In this document: positions 11,060 through 21,870 of the stretch, in pieces
Layout: every line of letters starts with the position of its first letter
Numbering within the stretch: the first letter of the stretch is position 1
Assembly: GCA_948567375.1 (NCBI GenBank)
Contig: OX419756.1
Span: forward strand, 24,468,552-24,532,551
Reading direction: 5' to 3'
From: Lunularia cruciata
Taxonomy: Eukaryota > Streptophyta > Marchantiopsida > Lunulariales > Lunulariaceae
DNA length: 64,000 nt
Notes under the pieces: generated by a model
The model's input: only the letters and a program-made list of their open reading frames with translations
Databases searched by the model: none
Told to the model about the DNA's origin: nothing
Translations under genes and position numbers: made by a program

Positions 11060-12060
11060 AGACAGAGGAACAATGTGCAGGAGAGGAATTTTTGAGTTGG
11101 ACAGGAGGGGGTTTGGCAGGAGAGAAATTCTTGAGAACTGAAGGGTTTGGACAGAGGGACAATCAGGAGAAGGAATTTTTGAGTTGGACAGGAGGGCTTG
11201 AGAGTGAAGGGGAGAGAAATTCTCGAGAACTGAAGGGTTTGGACAGAGAGAGAATGTGCAAGAATTTTTGAGTTGGACAGGAGGGGGTTTGGCAGGAGAG
11301 AAATTCTTGAGAACTGAAGGGTTTGGACAGAGGAACAATCAGGAGAAGGAATTTTAGAGTTGGACAGGAGGGCTTGAGAGTGCAGGGGAGAGAAATTCTC
11401 AAGAGCTGAAGGGTTTGGACAGAGAGAGAATGTGCAGGAATTTCGAGTTGGACAGGAGAGGGTTTGGCAGGAGAGAAATTTTCAAGTGTGAAGGGTTTGG
11501 ACAAAGAGAGAATGAGAAGGAATTTTAGAGTTGGACAGGAGGGCTTGAGAGTGCAGGGGAGAGAAATTCTCAAGAACTGAAGGGTTTGGACAGAGAGAGA
11601 ATGTGCAAGAATTTTTGAGTTGGACAAGAGAGGGTTTGGTAGGAGAGAAATTCTCAAGAGTGAAGGGTTTGGACAAAGAGAGAATGTGCAGGAAATTTCG
11701 AGTTGGACAGAGAGAGAATGTGCAGGAATTTTTGAGTTGGACAGGAGAGGGTTTGGCAGGAGAGAAACTCTCAAGAGTGAAGGGTTTGGACAGAGAGAGA
11801 ATGTGTAGGAAATTTCAAGTTGGACAGAGAGAGAATGTGCAGGAATTTTTGAGTTGGACAGGAGAGGGTTTGGCAGGAGAGAAATTTTCTAGAGTGAAGG
11901 GTTTGGACAGAGAGGGAATGTGCAGGAATTTTTGAGTTGGACAGGAGAGAAATTCTCAAGAAGTGAAGGGTTTGAACAGAGGAACAATCAGGAGAGGAAT
12001 TTTTGAGTTGGAAGGAATGGAGCATGTGCAGGAGAGAAGTGCTGGGACAAAAGGAAAATT
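11060..12060. repeat. Minisatellite array, period about 88 bp
   Basis: About a dozen imperfect units carry GAGTTGGACAG, GGGTTTGGCAGGAGAGAAATT and GAAGGGTTTGGACAGAG. Units alternate between a GGGGGTTTGG and a GGCTTGAGAG variant, and some half-length units occur near 11700 and 11820. The array runs on from the fragment left of A1 and decays into related GA-rich sequence up to about 12420. Confidence 0.85.
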
Positions 12061-12499
12061 TTTGCAAGGGGACTGTTAGGGCTTGAGAGTGCAAGGCAAA
12101 AGTTTTTCCTCTCAAGAGAATCAAAGGAGAGAGTGCAGGAGAGAGAGGGCTGGGAGAAAGAAAATTTTCGCAGGAGATGCTAGGGCTTGAGACAGCAAGG
12201 CAAGGGAGGGTTTTCTTCTCAAAGGAATGTTTTCACAGGAGGACTATTAGGACTTGAGAGTGCAAGGCAAAAAGTTTTCTTCTCAAGAGAGTGAAGGACT
12301 TTGCAGGAGAGAGAGGGCTGGGAGAAAGAGAAAGAAAATTTTTGCAGGAAGAGGGAGGGGTTTTGGTGAGGTGCAAGAAGGAGAAATTTTGCATGAATGT
12401 AGAGGCTGGAAAATTGCAGGAGTTGAAAGCTTGGACAAAGGGCAGATGTATGGAATGTAAGGGCAGGACTGTGAAAGGTTGTGAGTGGTTGGAGTAGAA

Positions 12500-12860
12500 C
12501 ATTTTTGCAGGTCTGAAGGGCAGGCTGCAGGAGTAGCAAAAGGAAACTCTCACAAAGGTGAGAACAGGACTGAAGAAGAGAGATTTCTGTGGAAAAATGT
12601 TGATAGAGTGTTGAGGGACAGAATTGGAAAGGGAATTTTCGCAGGTCTGAAGGGCAGGCTGCAGGAGTAGCAAAAGGAAACTCCCACAAAGGTGAGAACA
12701 GGACTGAAGAAGAGAGATTTCTGTGGGAAAATGTGGATAGAGTGATGAAGGACAATGTTGGAGAGGAATTTTCGCAGGTCTGAAGGGGATTTGCTGCAGA
12801 AGTTGCCAAAGGATAATCTCCCGAAAGTGAGGATAGGAGTGAAGAAGAAAGATATTTTTT
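12500..12860. repeat. Second tandem repeat, period about 133 bp
   Basis: Nearly three units start at GCAGGTCTGAAGGG near 12508, 12642 and 12773. The first two are almost identical (CTGCAGGAGTAGCAAAAGG, then AGGACTGAAGAAGAGAG). The third is more diverged. It is a separate unit from the 88-bp array but shares its GA-rich style and lies in the same block M. Confidence 0.8.
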
Positions 12861-13710
12861 TGGGAAGATGTTGTGAAGAGTGACTGAACAGGCACTGATA
12901 GGAGCTAGTCAAGAAGAAAAGGAGGAGAATTTCGAGGTGGCTCAGCTCATCTGGAACAAAGGCAAGAAAAGATTTGAAGTTGGTTGGCCTGTCTGAATGG
13001 AGTGAATCTGATCTGCAAAACAAGGCATAGGAGAATGAAGAGGTTTGGAAGGTGAGTTGCCTTGTCTGCTATCGGACAAAATATATGTGAACTGCCGGCT
13101 GAGTTGATGATCAGTTGCAACCTTAGGGCAGGCATTGTCTTGACTAGAACTATTTGACTTATCCAACCTTGTGAACATTGTTGTTGAAACTCCTGTGAAT
13201 GATGAACCTTGGAAGCGGATTTGTGTTATGAATTGTGACTAGAGTTGAGGAAAACTCCATTCTAGGAACTCTCAGTCCAGTCCATGTGAATAGCCTAATT
13301 AAATGATCTGGATGCCCGGGTTTATGTTTGGTTAGATCACTCAGTTGTTGTTTCTTTTATTTTATTAAAGGGCCACGTGACCTAGGTCTATGAACTGCCA
13401 GATCCCGAACCATAGCTTGAACCTGACGTGAAAATAGAATATGAGACCAGGCAGAGGTAGAAACCATAACACCAGACTCGCATGACAAGATTAATTTTAT
13501 GAAAGACAAGGATAAAACAAAACCTTCAGGGAGAGCAAACCTCAAGGAAACTGAAACAACAAGTTCATATAGAGACAAATTCCCGACAATCCAGGAGTAG
13601 GGAAGGAATGTCAGTCTATGGGAAAGACCCAAAAGAAGGACAGTAGGGAAAACTAAGCACAAGCAGCCATGTGCTCGGTGCACTCTCGAGACCAAACATT
13701 CCCCACGATA

Positions 13711-15460
13711 CCGCCAACTCTCTTTGCCAGAGTTGCTTCTTCTCCTCGACACTCTCCATCACCCTATTGAGCTCTTGATCCTTCGCTGCTACTCTCGCCA
13801 TAGCATGGATTACTTCTACTCTTGAATCAACAAACTGCTGCTTCAAGATTTCATACTCCGCTACTTGTCTCTCCCTTGCTTTGTCACTCTTCTTAACAAG
13901 ATCTTCTCAATAACTCACTTCTCTCTTCAGGTCTTCAATTACCTGACTTCTCACCATTGCCTCCGCTTGCAGCTCTTCCCTTTCTTCCTCACCTCAGGTT
14001 ATACTCTTCTTCAACTCCGAGTTTTCTTCTTCTAATCTTGCCAACATCTGCAATACAATTTTTACCTCCAAACATGTCGACTGCATTTCCTTCTTCTTGT
14101 ACTCCAACTTCACCAACAATGGGCACATGATCTCCCGCAAGTACTCCACTCCATCACTCGGGATTACTTCTTCTTTTGTGGACACTTCCCTTTGTACTTC
14201 CTGTTCATCCAATACTCGCCTTCTTCTCTACAATCTTTGTATTGGAATCGAAGCCTCACTTCCCGAGCTTTCAACTACCTCTTCTTTTGCCTTACTTGGC
14301 TCCGCTTTGCACTTTGCCTTACGTCTTGAGCAAACTCCTTGCTGTACTACGATCTTCTTCTCTTCGGGCACCGTTACTTTGTCTTCCAGCTGCGTGTTGT
14401 CTTCGGCTTCCATCTCGGCTTGCACTTCTTCTTCATATTCGTCAGCTGCTGGTGCCAATGTCATGTCTCTCCCTTCATCACTATCGCTGCTTGTATCTCC
14501 ACTCTGCAGCGTTAGCTCAGGCTCCTCCTTGTGTTCCAAGTCTTCAGTTTTGAGCTTGGCATCTCCTTCTGAGTCTTCGTCCTCCGACTCGATGACCACC
14601 ATACCTCGCCTCGGATTGCCTCTCCACGTCTTCCGAGGTTTCTTTGTTTCTTCGGCGTCATCTTGCCAACCCCTCTTCTTTGCAGTCGGGGTACTCATTG
14701 CGACCTCCACGTTCTTCCCCATCTTTGCATAGTAGCCGTCAGTGCTCTTGATTTGCAGGATGTATTGCTGCTCCTCAACATTGACTTCCTTTTGTAAATC
14801 CGGATGGAAATGCGACACCATCCAAGTCCACTCTGCCGAGTTCAGCAAGTTGAGCCCGAGGTAGAAGTGTGCTGCAAACGGCACGATATAGTGTGGAGGC
14901 GACTTATCCTGCAAATTCCACACCATCTGCCTTGTTCTTCCGTGAAAACACCTCACCCAATTGATTGGTTCTCCTGTGAAAAGTTTGTGAAAGAACACCG
15001 CTTGGTGCTTCATCACATATGTGGTTTGCTCCGGCTTCAGGATAGCCATTAGTGCACTCACGATCCCTCTCTTCACAGGGTCTTTGTAGCTCTCAACCTT
15101 ATACCCGTTCTTTGTCCTCTTTGACAAGAAGGCATCTCTCACCTCTTGGGTCTCTTGAGCTATCTCTCCCTTCCCTAAGAATGTGGCTCCCTGCTCCGAG
15201 CCTGCTTCCTTCCCGAGTATGAGTCTCCAATCCGACTCTGTCCAGCAAGCCGGATTTCCTCTCTTCCCTTCTTCCTCGGGTCCATCGAGACACTTGCTCT
15301 CAATGATTTCTGTCATGAATCTTGGAAAGCTTACATTCTAGTTCCATGCAAGAAATGTGATCTGAAGTCGGCTCAAGACTTCGATCCTCACTATTACATC
15401 TAACCTCCAAATTGCATGATTTCTCACTGCAAATTTGGAGTTCTTCTTTCCTCCTCCCAT
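13711..15460 (-). pseudogene. LTR ORF of L1, N-terminal domain, acidic middle and first coil
   Basis: The conserved start is MGGGKKNSK at 15460. A domain of about 230 residues follows, with landmarks RLDVIVRI, FLAWN, GKRGNPACWTESDWR, RTKNGYKVESYKDP, KPEQTTYVMKHQAVFFHKLF, PPHYIVPFAAHFYLGLNLL and HFHPDL. Next come a basic patch, a long E/D/S-rich stretch and coiled coil (YLREIMCPLLVKLEYKKKEM). A TAG interrupts it after FLAWN and another ends the acidic part at 14228; both also occur in L6. The frame ends where block M enters. No known domain is identified. The layout loosely recalls plant transposon-associated proteins of Athila-type elements, a low-confidence idea. Confidence 0.6.
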
Positions 15461-15617
15461 CTCTTCTACCTTCTCACTCTCTCTCAATTTCACTCTTGCG
15501 ACTTCTCCCTTGCGCACTAACACAATTCCAACTCTATTTCCCTTCCCACGATCACCTACAAGACGACTTCTCAACGGTGAAGGAAAATTACTTGACATTT
15601 CGTCATTGCAAGTTCAA

Positions 15618-15625
15618 TTTTTATA
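15618..15625 (-). promoter_or_regulatory. TATA box upstream of the LTR ORF in L1
   Basis: TATAAAAA within ACTCTATAAAAATTGAAC on the minus strand, about 160 bp before the ORF ATG at 15460. The same box stands at comparable spacing in L6 (61350) and recognisably in L2 and L3. Confidence 0.55.
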
Positions 15626-16382
15626 GAGTTGTGCTTCTTCATCTTCCGTCACTTTGAGTTTCTACTGAGAAATCACACCTCCGGCATGCACCTGTCATTG
15701 TCAATCAACCTTTGCATGTATGGGCCGCCAGTTTTTGAACGGCCTCTTCTTGAATTTCTTGCCCCGACAAAAAGTTGTTAGACTGTCTTCACCTCGGGTT
15801 GAGCTCCCCCTGATACAAAGACAATTTACTTCGGGTTGTGTGCTGACAGGGCATTTTCGAGTACTTCGCCTTATGACCCAAAGTCACTTTACTTCGGGTT
15901 TCATCCTAAAGACTCTTTTCTTCACCTTCTTCGGCCATATAGGCGCAATACGACTTCTCTATACACTTCTTCTCCTTTATTTTGAAAAAAACAAAAAATG
16001 TGGGCACCACACCACATTTTTCAATTTTCATTTTTTTGAGGGAAGAAGTGAATTGTTGAAGCCAAATTGAAGCCAAATGAACGAAAGAAGAGCAAAATCA
16101 TATGTTTAGATCCATCCAAGGAAGTTGACTTTGTGTCAAAGGAAGAAGGACTTGGATTGGACTAGAAGGATGGTAGACCCAAAGTGAGGGTACTTCACAT
16201 TGGAATGATCAACCCGATCCAAAGAAACCTCAAGTAGGATAAATTTGAGAGTGATAAGAGTAAATCATGTAGAATGCGTGAGTTGCAATTGATGCTCAAC
16301 TGAAGAATGACTAAGAATCAAAGAAGTATAAAATCAAGACTTTGTTGAGAGAATGATGTAATGCTGAACCATTATCTTGTTC

Positions 16383-18677
16383 TTCTAGGTTTCATGACAA
16401 AAATTGCTGCCAATAATTGTATAGATGGTCTTGAGGTGGAAGGAAAGAGAGGGAATCTGACTCATTGGACAAAGTTGGATTGGAGACTTGTTAGAAGTAG
16501 GAGATGTTACATGAATCACCTTCTATTAGAAATGTGATCATGCAGAGGAGATTGAAGAGTTGAAGAATACCTTCAATGCACCTTGCAAAAAGAATAGGTA
16601 CAAGATAGACACTTACAAAGACCTAATGAGGCAAAGTATCATTGGAGCTTTGATGGCCATGATGAAGCTAGAGAAAACCACCTACATGATAAAGAAATAG
16701 GCGGTTGTCCTTCACCTCATATTTGTAGGAGAGAAGGTGAGTTGGGCAAAGTGTTTCTACCAGAGGACATGGCAAATGATCAGAAATTGGAGAATAAATA
16801 TGCCACCTCATTATTTTGTACTATTTGCAACCCATGTCTATTTTAGTTTGAACTTGATCAGCTTGGAGGAGAAATAGAAGATGTTGTCTCACTTCCACCT
16901 AGATCTGCATTGAGATGTAGACAAAGATGAGTAATATTACATGGAAGAGATTCAAGAAGGTGACAACTACTTTGCTAGAACCGGATGAGTGAAGATCGTG
17001 GTAGTAATCATTCTAAGGCCAAGGAAGCAAAGTCAACCCAAGGATATGGTATCCTTGGTGCAAAGGATAATGACTAAGAAATTGAAATTGAGGCACAAGA
17101 TGGCAATGGTTGATTTGTAGTTGGGAGTGGAGTCTGAGGCATAGTTAGAGTCCAATTTTGGGGACTCTAAAGAAGAAGAGTTCACTCTGAAGAGTAAGGA
17201 GTCAAGCAATGGTAGTGAAGCAAAACCCAAGGTCTAGCAATCAGCCAAAGAAGTGGCTGAGGAGGAAGATCAAGAGATTAATGTAGAGATTGATCACGTG
17301 GAAGGAAGAGGTACCCAATATTTGGAGTTACATGAGGTAGATACTCCAAAAGAACATGATAAAGAGCCAAGACTGCTATTCTAGAGAGGGGTGCAATGAA
17401 GAAGAAATCTATAGTCTACAAGTGTAGGATAGAGTCAAGTCAAAGAAGAAGATGACAAAAGCTCAAATGAAGTTAACCTAAAGGTGAGAAGATTAAGACT
17501 TTGGGATAAGGCCCCAATAGAAGAATTGCCTACCAAAGTTGAGGACAAGGAAGAGTTTAGAGGAGTGAGCTATTTGTCAAAGATTTTTTGTCCTTTACTA
17601 TTGCAATTGCAAAAGAAGAAGGAAGTGAAGAAAGATCATCTAAGATAAAGGATGAGACTCAAGTGGTAAAGAATTTGATTGATCAAGTCCTATAGTTGAA
17701 GGAACAATTAACCCAAGGTGAAGAAGAATCCAAAGTTCTTCAAGTTGATGCAATGATTCAATGGTAGAGTTTAAAAGACCTGCAAGAGAGTTTTGAGAAG
17801 CACAAAGGTGTCTTGGAATGGTAGTAGGGAGAATTAAAGGTGCAAAAGGCAGAGTTTGAGAAATTGAAAGAAGAATTCTATGATTCTCAACTCAATGTAA
17901 TACACTCCAATACCAAAGCCTTGGTAAGTGAGCATGCATTGGAGGAGTTGAGATTGATTGTACTGGAGAAGGATCGAGCTTGGCAACATGAATTAATAAG
18001 TAGAGGAAGAGAAGAAGAAAGATTGTGGGATCTAATTAAGAGCACAAAAGCCCAAGTTGCTCACCAAATTGAAGAGAGGAAGAAGATGGAGACAAAGCAT
18101 GTGGAGGAATTGAAGATGCTTTGGGAGAAATTGAAAGGGGAGATGACTTGGGAGGAGTTAGTCTCAAAAAAAGAAGTTGTGATCAGTGGAGGAAGTCATT
18201 ATCAAAGTGAAGTTGATTTTCAACATTGAGGCAAAGGTAAGAATGGAGGAGTCTTGACTGCAAGAATTGAAGTTGTTGGTGCAAGAGATTAAGAAGAGGA
18301 AGGTGAAGGACATAAAAATGGACGATCTATTGATTTTTCTTAGAGATAGAGTAGATAAGAAAATTACAGAAGTAGGAGATAATGTCTGTCTCAGATTAGA
18401 TTTAGTTAGAACAAAGTTAGATGAACTTCATAATAGTTTGGAGGAGACTATAGAAACTTGATGCAAAGTTGCTGAAGTAGGAGTGTAGGTAACTTTGGGT
18501 GAAGTGCTTGAGTTAATTGAAGATGTTAGGATAGAAGAAGTAGTTAGATCAATTATGACTTCAGTTTCATTTTAGACTGAAGGTGTTGTAGCACTAAATG
18601 AATCCAAAGTTCAAGAGGCACTTGTAGGAAAATCGGGTGTAGAATTCAAAGTAGAGATAGAAGTTGGATTGGGTTAG
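16383..18677 (+). pseudogene. Decayed LTR ORF inside B0's own 5' LTR
   Basis: Degenerate relative of the ORFs in L1, L3 and L6. After GFMTKIAANNCIDG it follows the N-terminal domain with many shifts and stops, for example the PPHYFVPF equivalent near 16800. It then becomes clearer in the coiled coil: YLSKIFCPLL near 17570, and open frames at 17840-18229 and 18267-18461 with LKLLVQEIKKRK and VDKKITEVGDN. It ends at 18677 in a tail equivalent to EVDIGSD. Its position between an LTR start and a primer site shows that this ORF belongs to the LTR. Not functional. Confidence 0.65.
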
Positions 18678-18950
18678 GAGTAATTGAATGAGATCTCAAA
18701 TTTCAATTGAAGAGTGTTAGATGTTTGGTTCTACGCTCTGATTTCTATTCTACTTGTTTGATCCTATGTGGAGCTCAATTGAAGCAATGCATTGATAAAT
18801 CTATGAGGAATCATAATGTTGGTAGTATTATGCATTTGTGTGTATAATGCTGGATTGATCCAAAGCAATTTTAACCAAGGAAGTTGTATCTTTACTGGAG
18901 GTATGCAATACAATTCCAAGGTGAAGTCACTTTGAGGTGAAGTAGCCTTC

Positions 18951-18985
18951 TTTGAGGCAATTGATTTATAATCAATTGCCTCAAA
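18951..18985. repeat. Perfect 15-bp hairpin
   Basis: TTTGAGGCAATTGAT, a 5-base spacer TTATA, then the exact reverse complement. It replaces the place where other LTR copies read CTTTGGGAGAGCCTGAATC, so it looks like a local inverted duplication within B0's LTR. Confidence 0.8.
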
Positions 18986-19613
18986 TCATCATAATCAAGA
19001 TTGGTTTGGAAAGAAATTGAAGATTATGATTTATGAGTGTTTATAATTTGTGACAAGATTGCAATTGAGTGCTTGTTACTCTCTTTTGGGTATAGTTTCT
19101 ATCCAAGAGGCTAAAGATGCAATCAAGAAGAATGTGACAACCCAAAAAATATCACTTTTGTAATAATCAGGTAAGTAAAGTTTGTTCCCATAGAGATATG
19201 AGTCAGAAGTTTCCAAATACAAAGCAAAGTAACCAAACTAGTTCTTCTTGGTTGTGACTTTAATCTATTAGGTAGAAACAACACCCTGAAGAGAGTAACA
19301 AGCATTGACTTGCAGCTTTGTCACAATGTAATATTCCTTAATCACAAGTTTTTCAAATCTTTCCAAACAAACTTGAATTGTGATGATTCAGTCTCTCCTG
19401 AAAATGCCTACTTCATTGTAGAATGACTTCACCTCAGAATTGTGTTCCACCCCTCCACTAAAGATATAACTTCCTTGATCAAAATTGCTTCACATCAACT
19501 CAACAATGCACTCACAAATGCAAAATACTACCAACACTACAATTCCTCTTAGATATGTCAAGGTATTGCTTTAATTGCACTTCACTTAAGATCAAACACA
19601 TAAAATAAAGACC

Positions 19614-20302
19614 TATAACACCCATTTGTGCATGTGTGTGGTATTTTGATATTAAGGTTGGTATTACAAGTACCTGAGAGATATTATTTATATAGAGATA
19701 AAGGATCGTTCTAAATAAGTCATGATTAGCTAGAGTTAGTCATAGCTAAGATAGAGTTGACCTTACTTTAGAGGAGGTGGAAAAGATGAGCACCACTATT
19801 TTGGATTCTAGTGTGTTGACTTGGTATTATTCCTAGGTGTTTGGCTTTGAGGAAAGAGTTCAAAACTCTATGGCCCGCAAGCCTTTTTGTTTTGGATTCT
19901 TCTAAAGTCCAAGGATAGCCCATGTGAAGGAATCCTTGACTTAGTGGTTGGATCAAGATAAGATCACATGCTAGTGGAATATGCCCATGTGAATGGATAT
20001 TCCTTTATACTTTTTGACTTTTTTTGACTTTTAGTCTAGTAACTTGAGTTACTATGGTAATTAGTAACTTTGGTGCATAATTATTTCACAAGTATATAAA
20101 CAAGGGTTGAGGAGGTACTCATCATCCTTTCATTTGCAAGTATATCTCTCATTGAGTTCTCTAGTGAACAATGTCTTGAGTCTTGGAGTGTTAGCCTTGG
20201 AGGAGTATGATGGAGTTGGGGTTCCTTGCCTTCTTAGTCCATGGTGCACAACCATAATAGCCATCAGAGGTTCATCTTAAGTGAGAGAAAAGCCGGCTCA
20301 CA
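19614..20302 (+). repeat. 5' LTR of A2 with TATA box
   Basis: A 689-bp LTR ending CCGGCTCACA. TATATAAA lies at 20093-20100. This is the only intact 5' LTR of family A in the window, so it defines the LTR/primer-site border. Confidence 0.88.
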
Positions 20303-20306
20303 TTTT

Positions 20307-20322
20307 TGGTTCCGTTGCCGGG
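20307..20322 (+). promoter_or_regulatory. Primer-binding site of A2 (tRNA-Asp-like)
   Basis: TGGTTCCGTTGCCGGG begins 4 bases after the LTR. It matches the tRNA-Asp-type site TGGCGCCGTTGCCGGG, known from Athila/Tat-type elements, except at two bases. Confidence 0.75.
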
Positions 20323-20343
20323 ACCTCTCTAAAAGGTAAGATA

Positions 20344-20514
20344 ATGTTTCGCATTCAATTTTACATTAGGCAAAAGGAGGCTATGAGAGCTCACTTGGAG
20401 AGAACATTAGGAGAGGAGAGGGCTGAACTTATGTTAGAGAATCAAGATCCATTCATATACCCTGTAGCTCATTATGATGTCTTTGAAGTGATTTTGTACA
20501 TCTTGTACACATGA
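20344..20514 (+). CDS. Small leader ORF of A2
   Basis: Starts at ATGTTTCGC, 22 bases after the primer site, and keeps the frame and stop of the A1 copy (3967-4137), including ERTLGEERAELMLENQDPF. An upstream in-frame ATG at 20281 lies inside the LTR. Retention in two copies of different age is the main reason to list it. Function unknown. Confidence 0.45.
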   Translation: MFRIQFYIRQKEAMRAHLERTLGEERAELMLENQDPFIYPVAHYDVFEVILYILYT

Positions 20515-21234
20515 GAGGAATTGGAGAGATTGTGTGAGGTAGATTGCAGATTTTGGGGATTAAGGTGATTTTGGGCAAAATCTCAAGTTTGAGATCTGGA
20601 CTTAAAATTTCTACACATGATATCTTGGGTTATCTTTCAGTTAGCACACTTGAAATTATTGTGAGAGCTATTATGTGCACTAAGCTAGAATTTTTGAAAG
20701 TTGATAGGGTAAACTGCTCCCGCAATTGCATGCTCTCTGGAAAATTTTACAGAGTCTGCCATTTCTTCAATTTTCAGTGAATTTTCCTAAAAATTTCCAA
20801 GAACATTAATTGCATTGTATTCTACGTACTGCCACAAAATTTTTGGAGAGGTAAGTCTTGTGGAGGGAGTTATGAGTTTCTGAAGTGAGGGGGGGTGGTT
20901 TTCAGACCAAATCTGAAATATGTGTGCTGAATAGAAAGGTGTCTAGGCCAAATGGCTCCATAAAAAGATTTGAAATTTTTCAAACAAAAACCTCCCAGAG
21001 TTTTGATCAAGTGTGAAAATTTTGAGAGGATTGTCACATACTATTTGAGAGATTTGAGTGAAATTGTGAGGAAGGGTCAATTCTACAGAGTTGAGATCTC
21101 ATGCATGAGGAGTTTGAGAGCAACAAAAAGCATGTTTAAGTGTTTAGATTCATCTTGGGAACATGGAGTGTCATCAAGAGTGGAAATTGAGACTATGCAA
21201 GGTTCCCAAAGGGTTTGAGGTGATGTATTGAGGG

Positions 21235-21638
21235 GTGGATTTGAGGACAAGAGAGTTTACAATAGAATTTGAAGAGAGTGTTGAGAGGATTCAGAAACCT
21301 ACGCCACTTGGAGGAAAGAGTGAGTCTAAGTGCTTTCTATATAGAGAGAAGGGACATAAGGTAAGTTCATATCCATTGACCTCTGAGAGCAAGAGATTGA
21401 GGGAAAAGAGAGGCTTACTTGACTTGGTTTTGCATGTTGGATTTCTTCACCAAGATTGGGAGGAAGAAGATCTAAGACCAAGGAATTGTGTGAGGTTTGT
21501 GTAGTGGAAGGACTTCCAAAAGGACATGATTGTAGAGGATTAAAAGCACTTTTGGAGACTTTGGTGAAGGATCTTGGAGAGAGTCTTAGTACAACTACAA
21601 AAATACTACCACCTTCATCAACTATTTCTCAAGATTAG
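21235..21638 (+). pseudogene. Pre-gag zinc-knuckle ORF of A2 (frameshifted)
   Basis: Homolog of 4762-5259. The knuckle Cys residues are changed: CFLYREKGHKVSSY, with the second and third Cys now Tyr. A one-base change near 21450 moves the C-terminal Cys cluster to another frame, which ends at 21638. The order relative to gag (21871) is kept. Confidence 0.6.
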
Positions 21639-21870
21639 TGATGGAGATAATCTTTCAACTTATCGATAAACTATCTATGAGAGTTAGATTAATATGCACT
21701 CTAGGATTTGATGTTGCTATAGAAATCTTGGAGCAACCTGAACCTTTTATGTTCCCTAGAGTGGATTATTCTCAGATTGTGTTAGTCACTCTATTAGTTA
21801 TAGAGTGAGAGAAAAGAAAAGAGAAAAAGAAAAAAAAATTGAGAAAAAAGAAAGATAATGAGGGGTTAAG

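Larger units (their letters stand above)
3355..13710. mobile_element. Block M: 3-kb unknown insertion carrying minisatellites (interrupted by A1)
   Basis: The block splits the L1 ORF exactly: host coding sequence resumes on each side and CCGC stands at both borders (3351-3354, 13711-13714). Without A1 the block is about 3.02 kb. Its left end starts TGTCGTCGAGAA. Read inward on the other strand, the right end starts TATCGTGGGGAA, which is only loosely inverted. Inside are a minisatellite of about 88 bp and one of about 133 bp. The last 500 bp (13200-13710) are non-repetitive with no domain I recognise. It could be a non-autonomous retroelement or a DNA transposon with captured sequence; the class is unresolved. 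Confidence 0.5.
1884..16011 (-). mobile_element. L1: long family-B LTR with ORF, solo, inserted in B0's LTR
   Basis: On the minus strand it begins with TGTGGTGCCCACATTTTTT at 16011 and ends at 1884 (TGTGGCAACC read on plus; normally TGTGACAACC). It is flanked by CCAAA/CCACA. There is no internal gag or pol, so this is a single LTR of about 3.77 kb once block M (3355-13710) and its 4-bp duplication are removed. It carries the LTR ORF in two pieces (15460 down to 13711, then 3354 down to 2662), a TATA box before the ORF and a second TATA-like site after it. Confidence 0.75.
16012..19132 (+). repeat. 5' LTR of B0, main piece
   Basis: It resumes at the L1 duplication with CCACATTTTTC and runs through an LTR ORF to the terminal LTR region, recognisable by GCAATGCATTGATAAATC and TGCTTGTTACTCTC. 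At 19132 it is cut by L2. The duplication AAGAA (19128-19132 and 30349-30353) lets it continue at 30354 with CTAAAATGCTACTTG, matching other copies of the LTR. The total LTR is therefore about 3.2 kb, far longer than the short solo LTRs S1-S4. Confidence 0.75.

Noticed and set aside
11163-11774. Minus-strand frame of 203 codons with a repeating SLCPNP/KPSCPTLKF pattern
   Set aside because: It is the 88-bp minisatellite read in an open frame. Units change frame and the repeat lacks stops by composition; there is no conserved protein feature.
12233-12895. Minus-strand frames of about 196-220 codons rich in S, F, L and P
   Set aside because: They come from the GA-rich 133-bp repeat and related sequence read backward. 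Composition explains the openness.
3355-13710. Block M as a Mutator- or CACTA-type transposon
   Set aside because: The end similarity is short and imperfect, the duplication is 4 bp at most, and no transposase is seen.
14097-14732. Plus-strand frame of 211 codons rich in Ser and Leu opposite the L1 ORF
   Set aside because: It is antisense to the acidic E/D/S-rich region, where reverse frames are expected to stay open. A similar shadow lies at 62338-62796.
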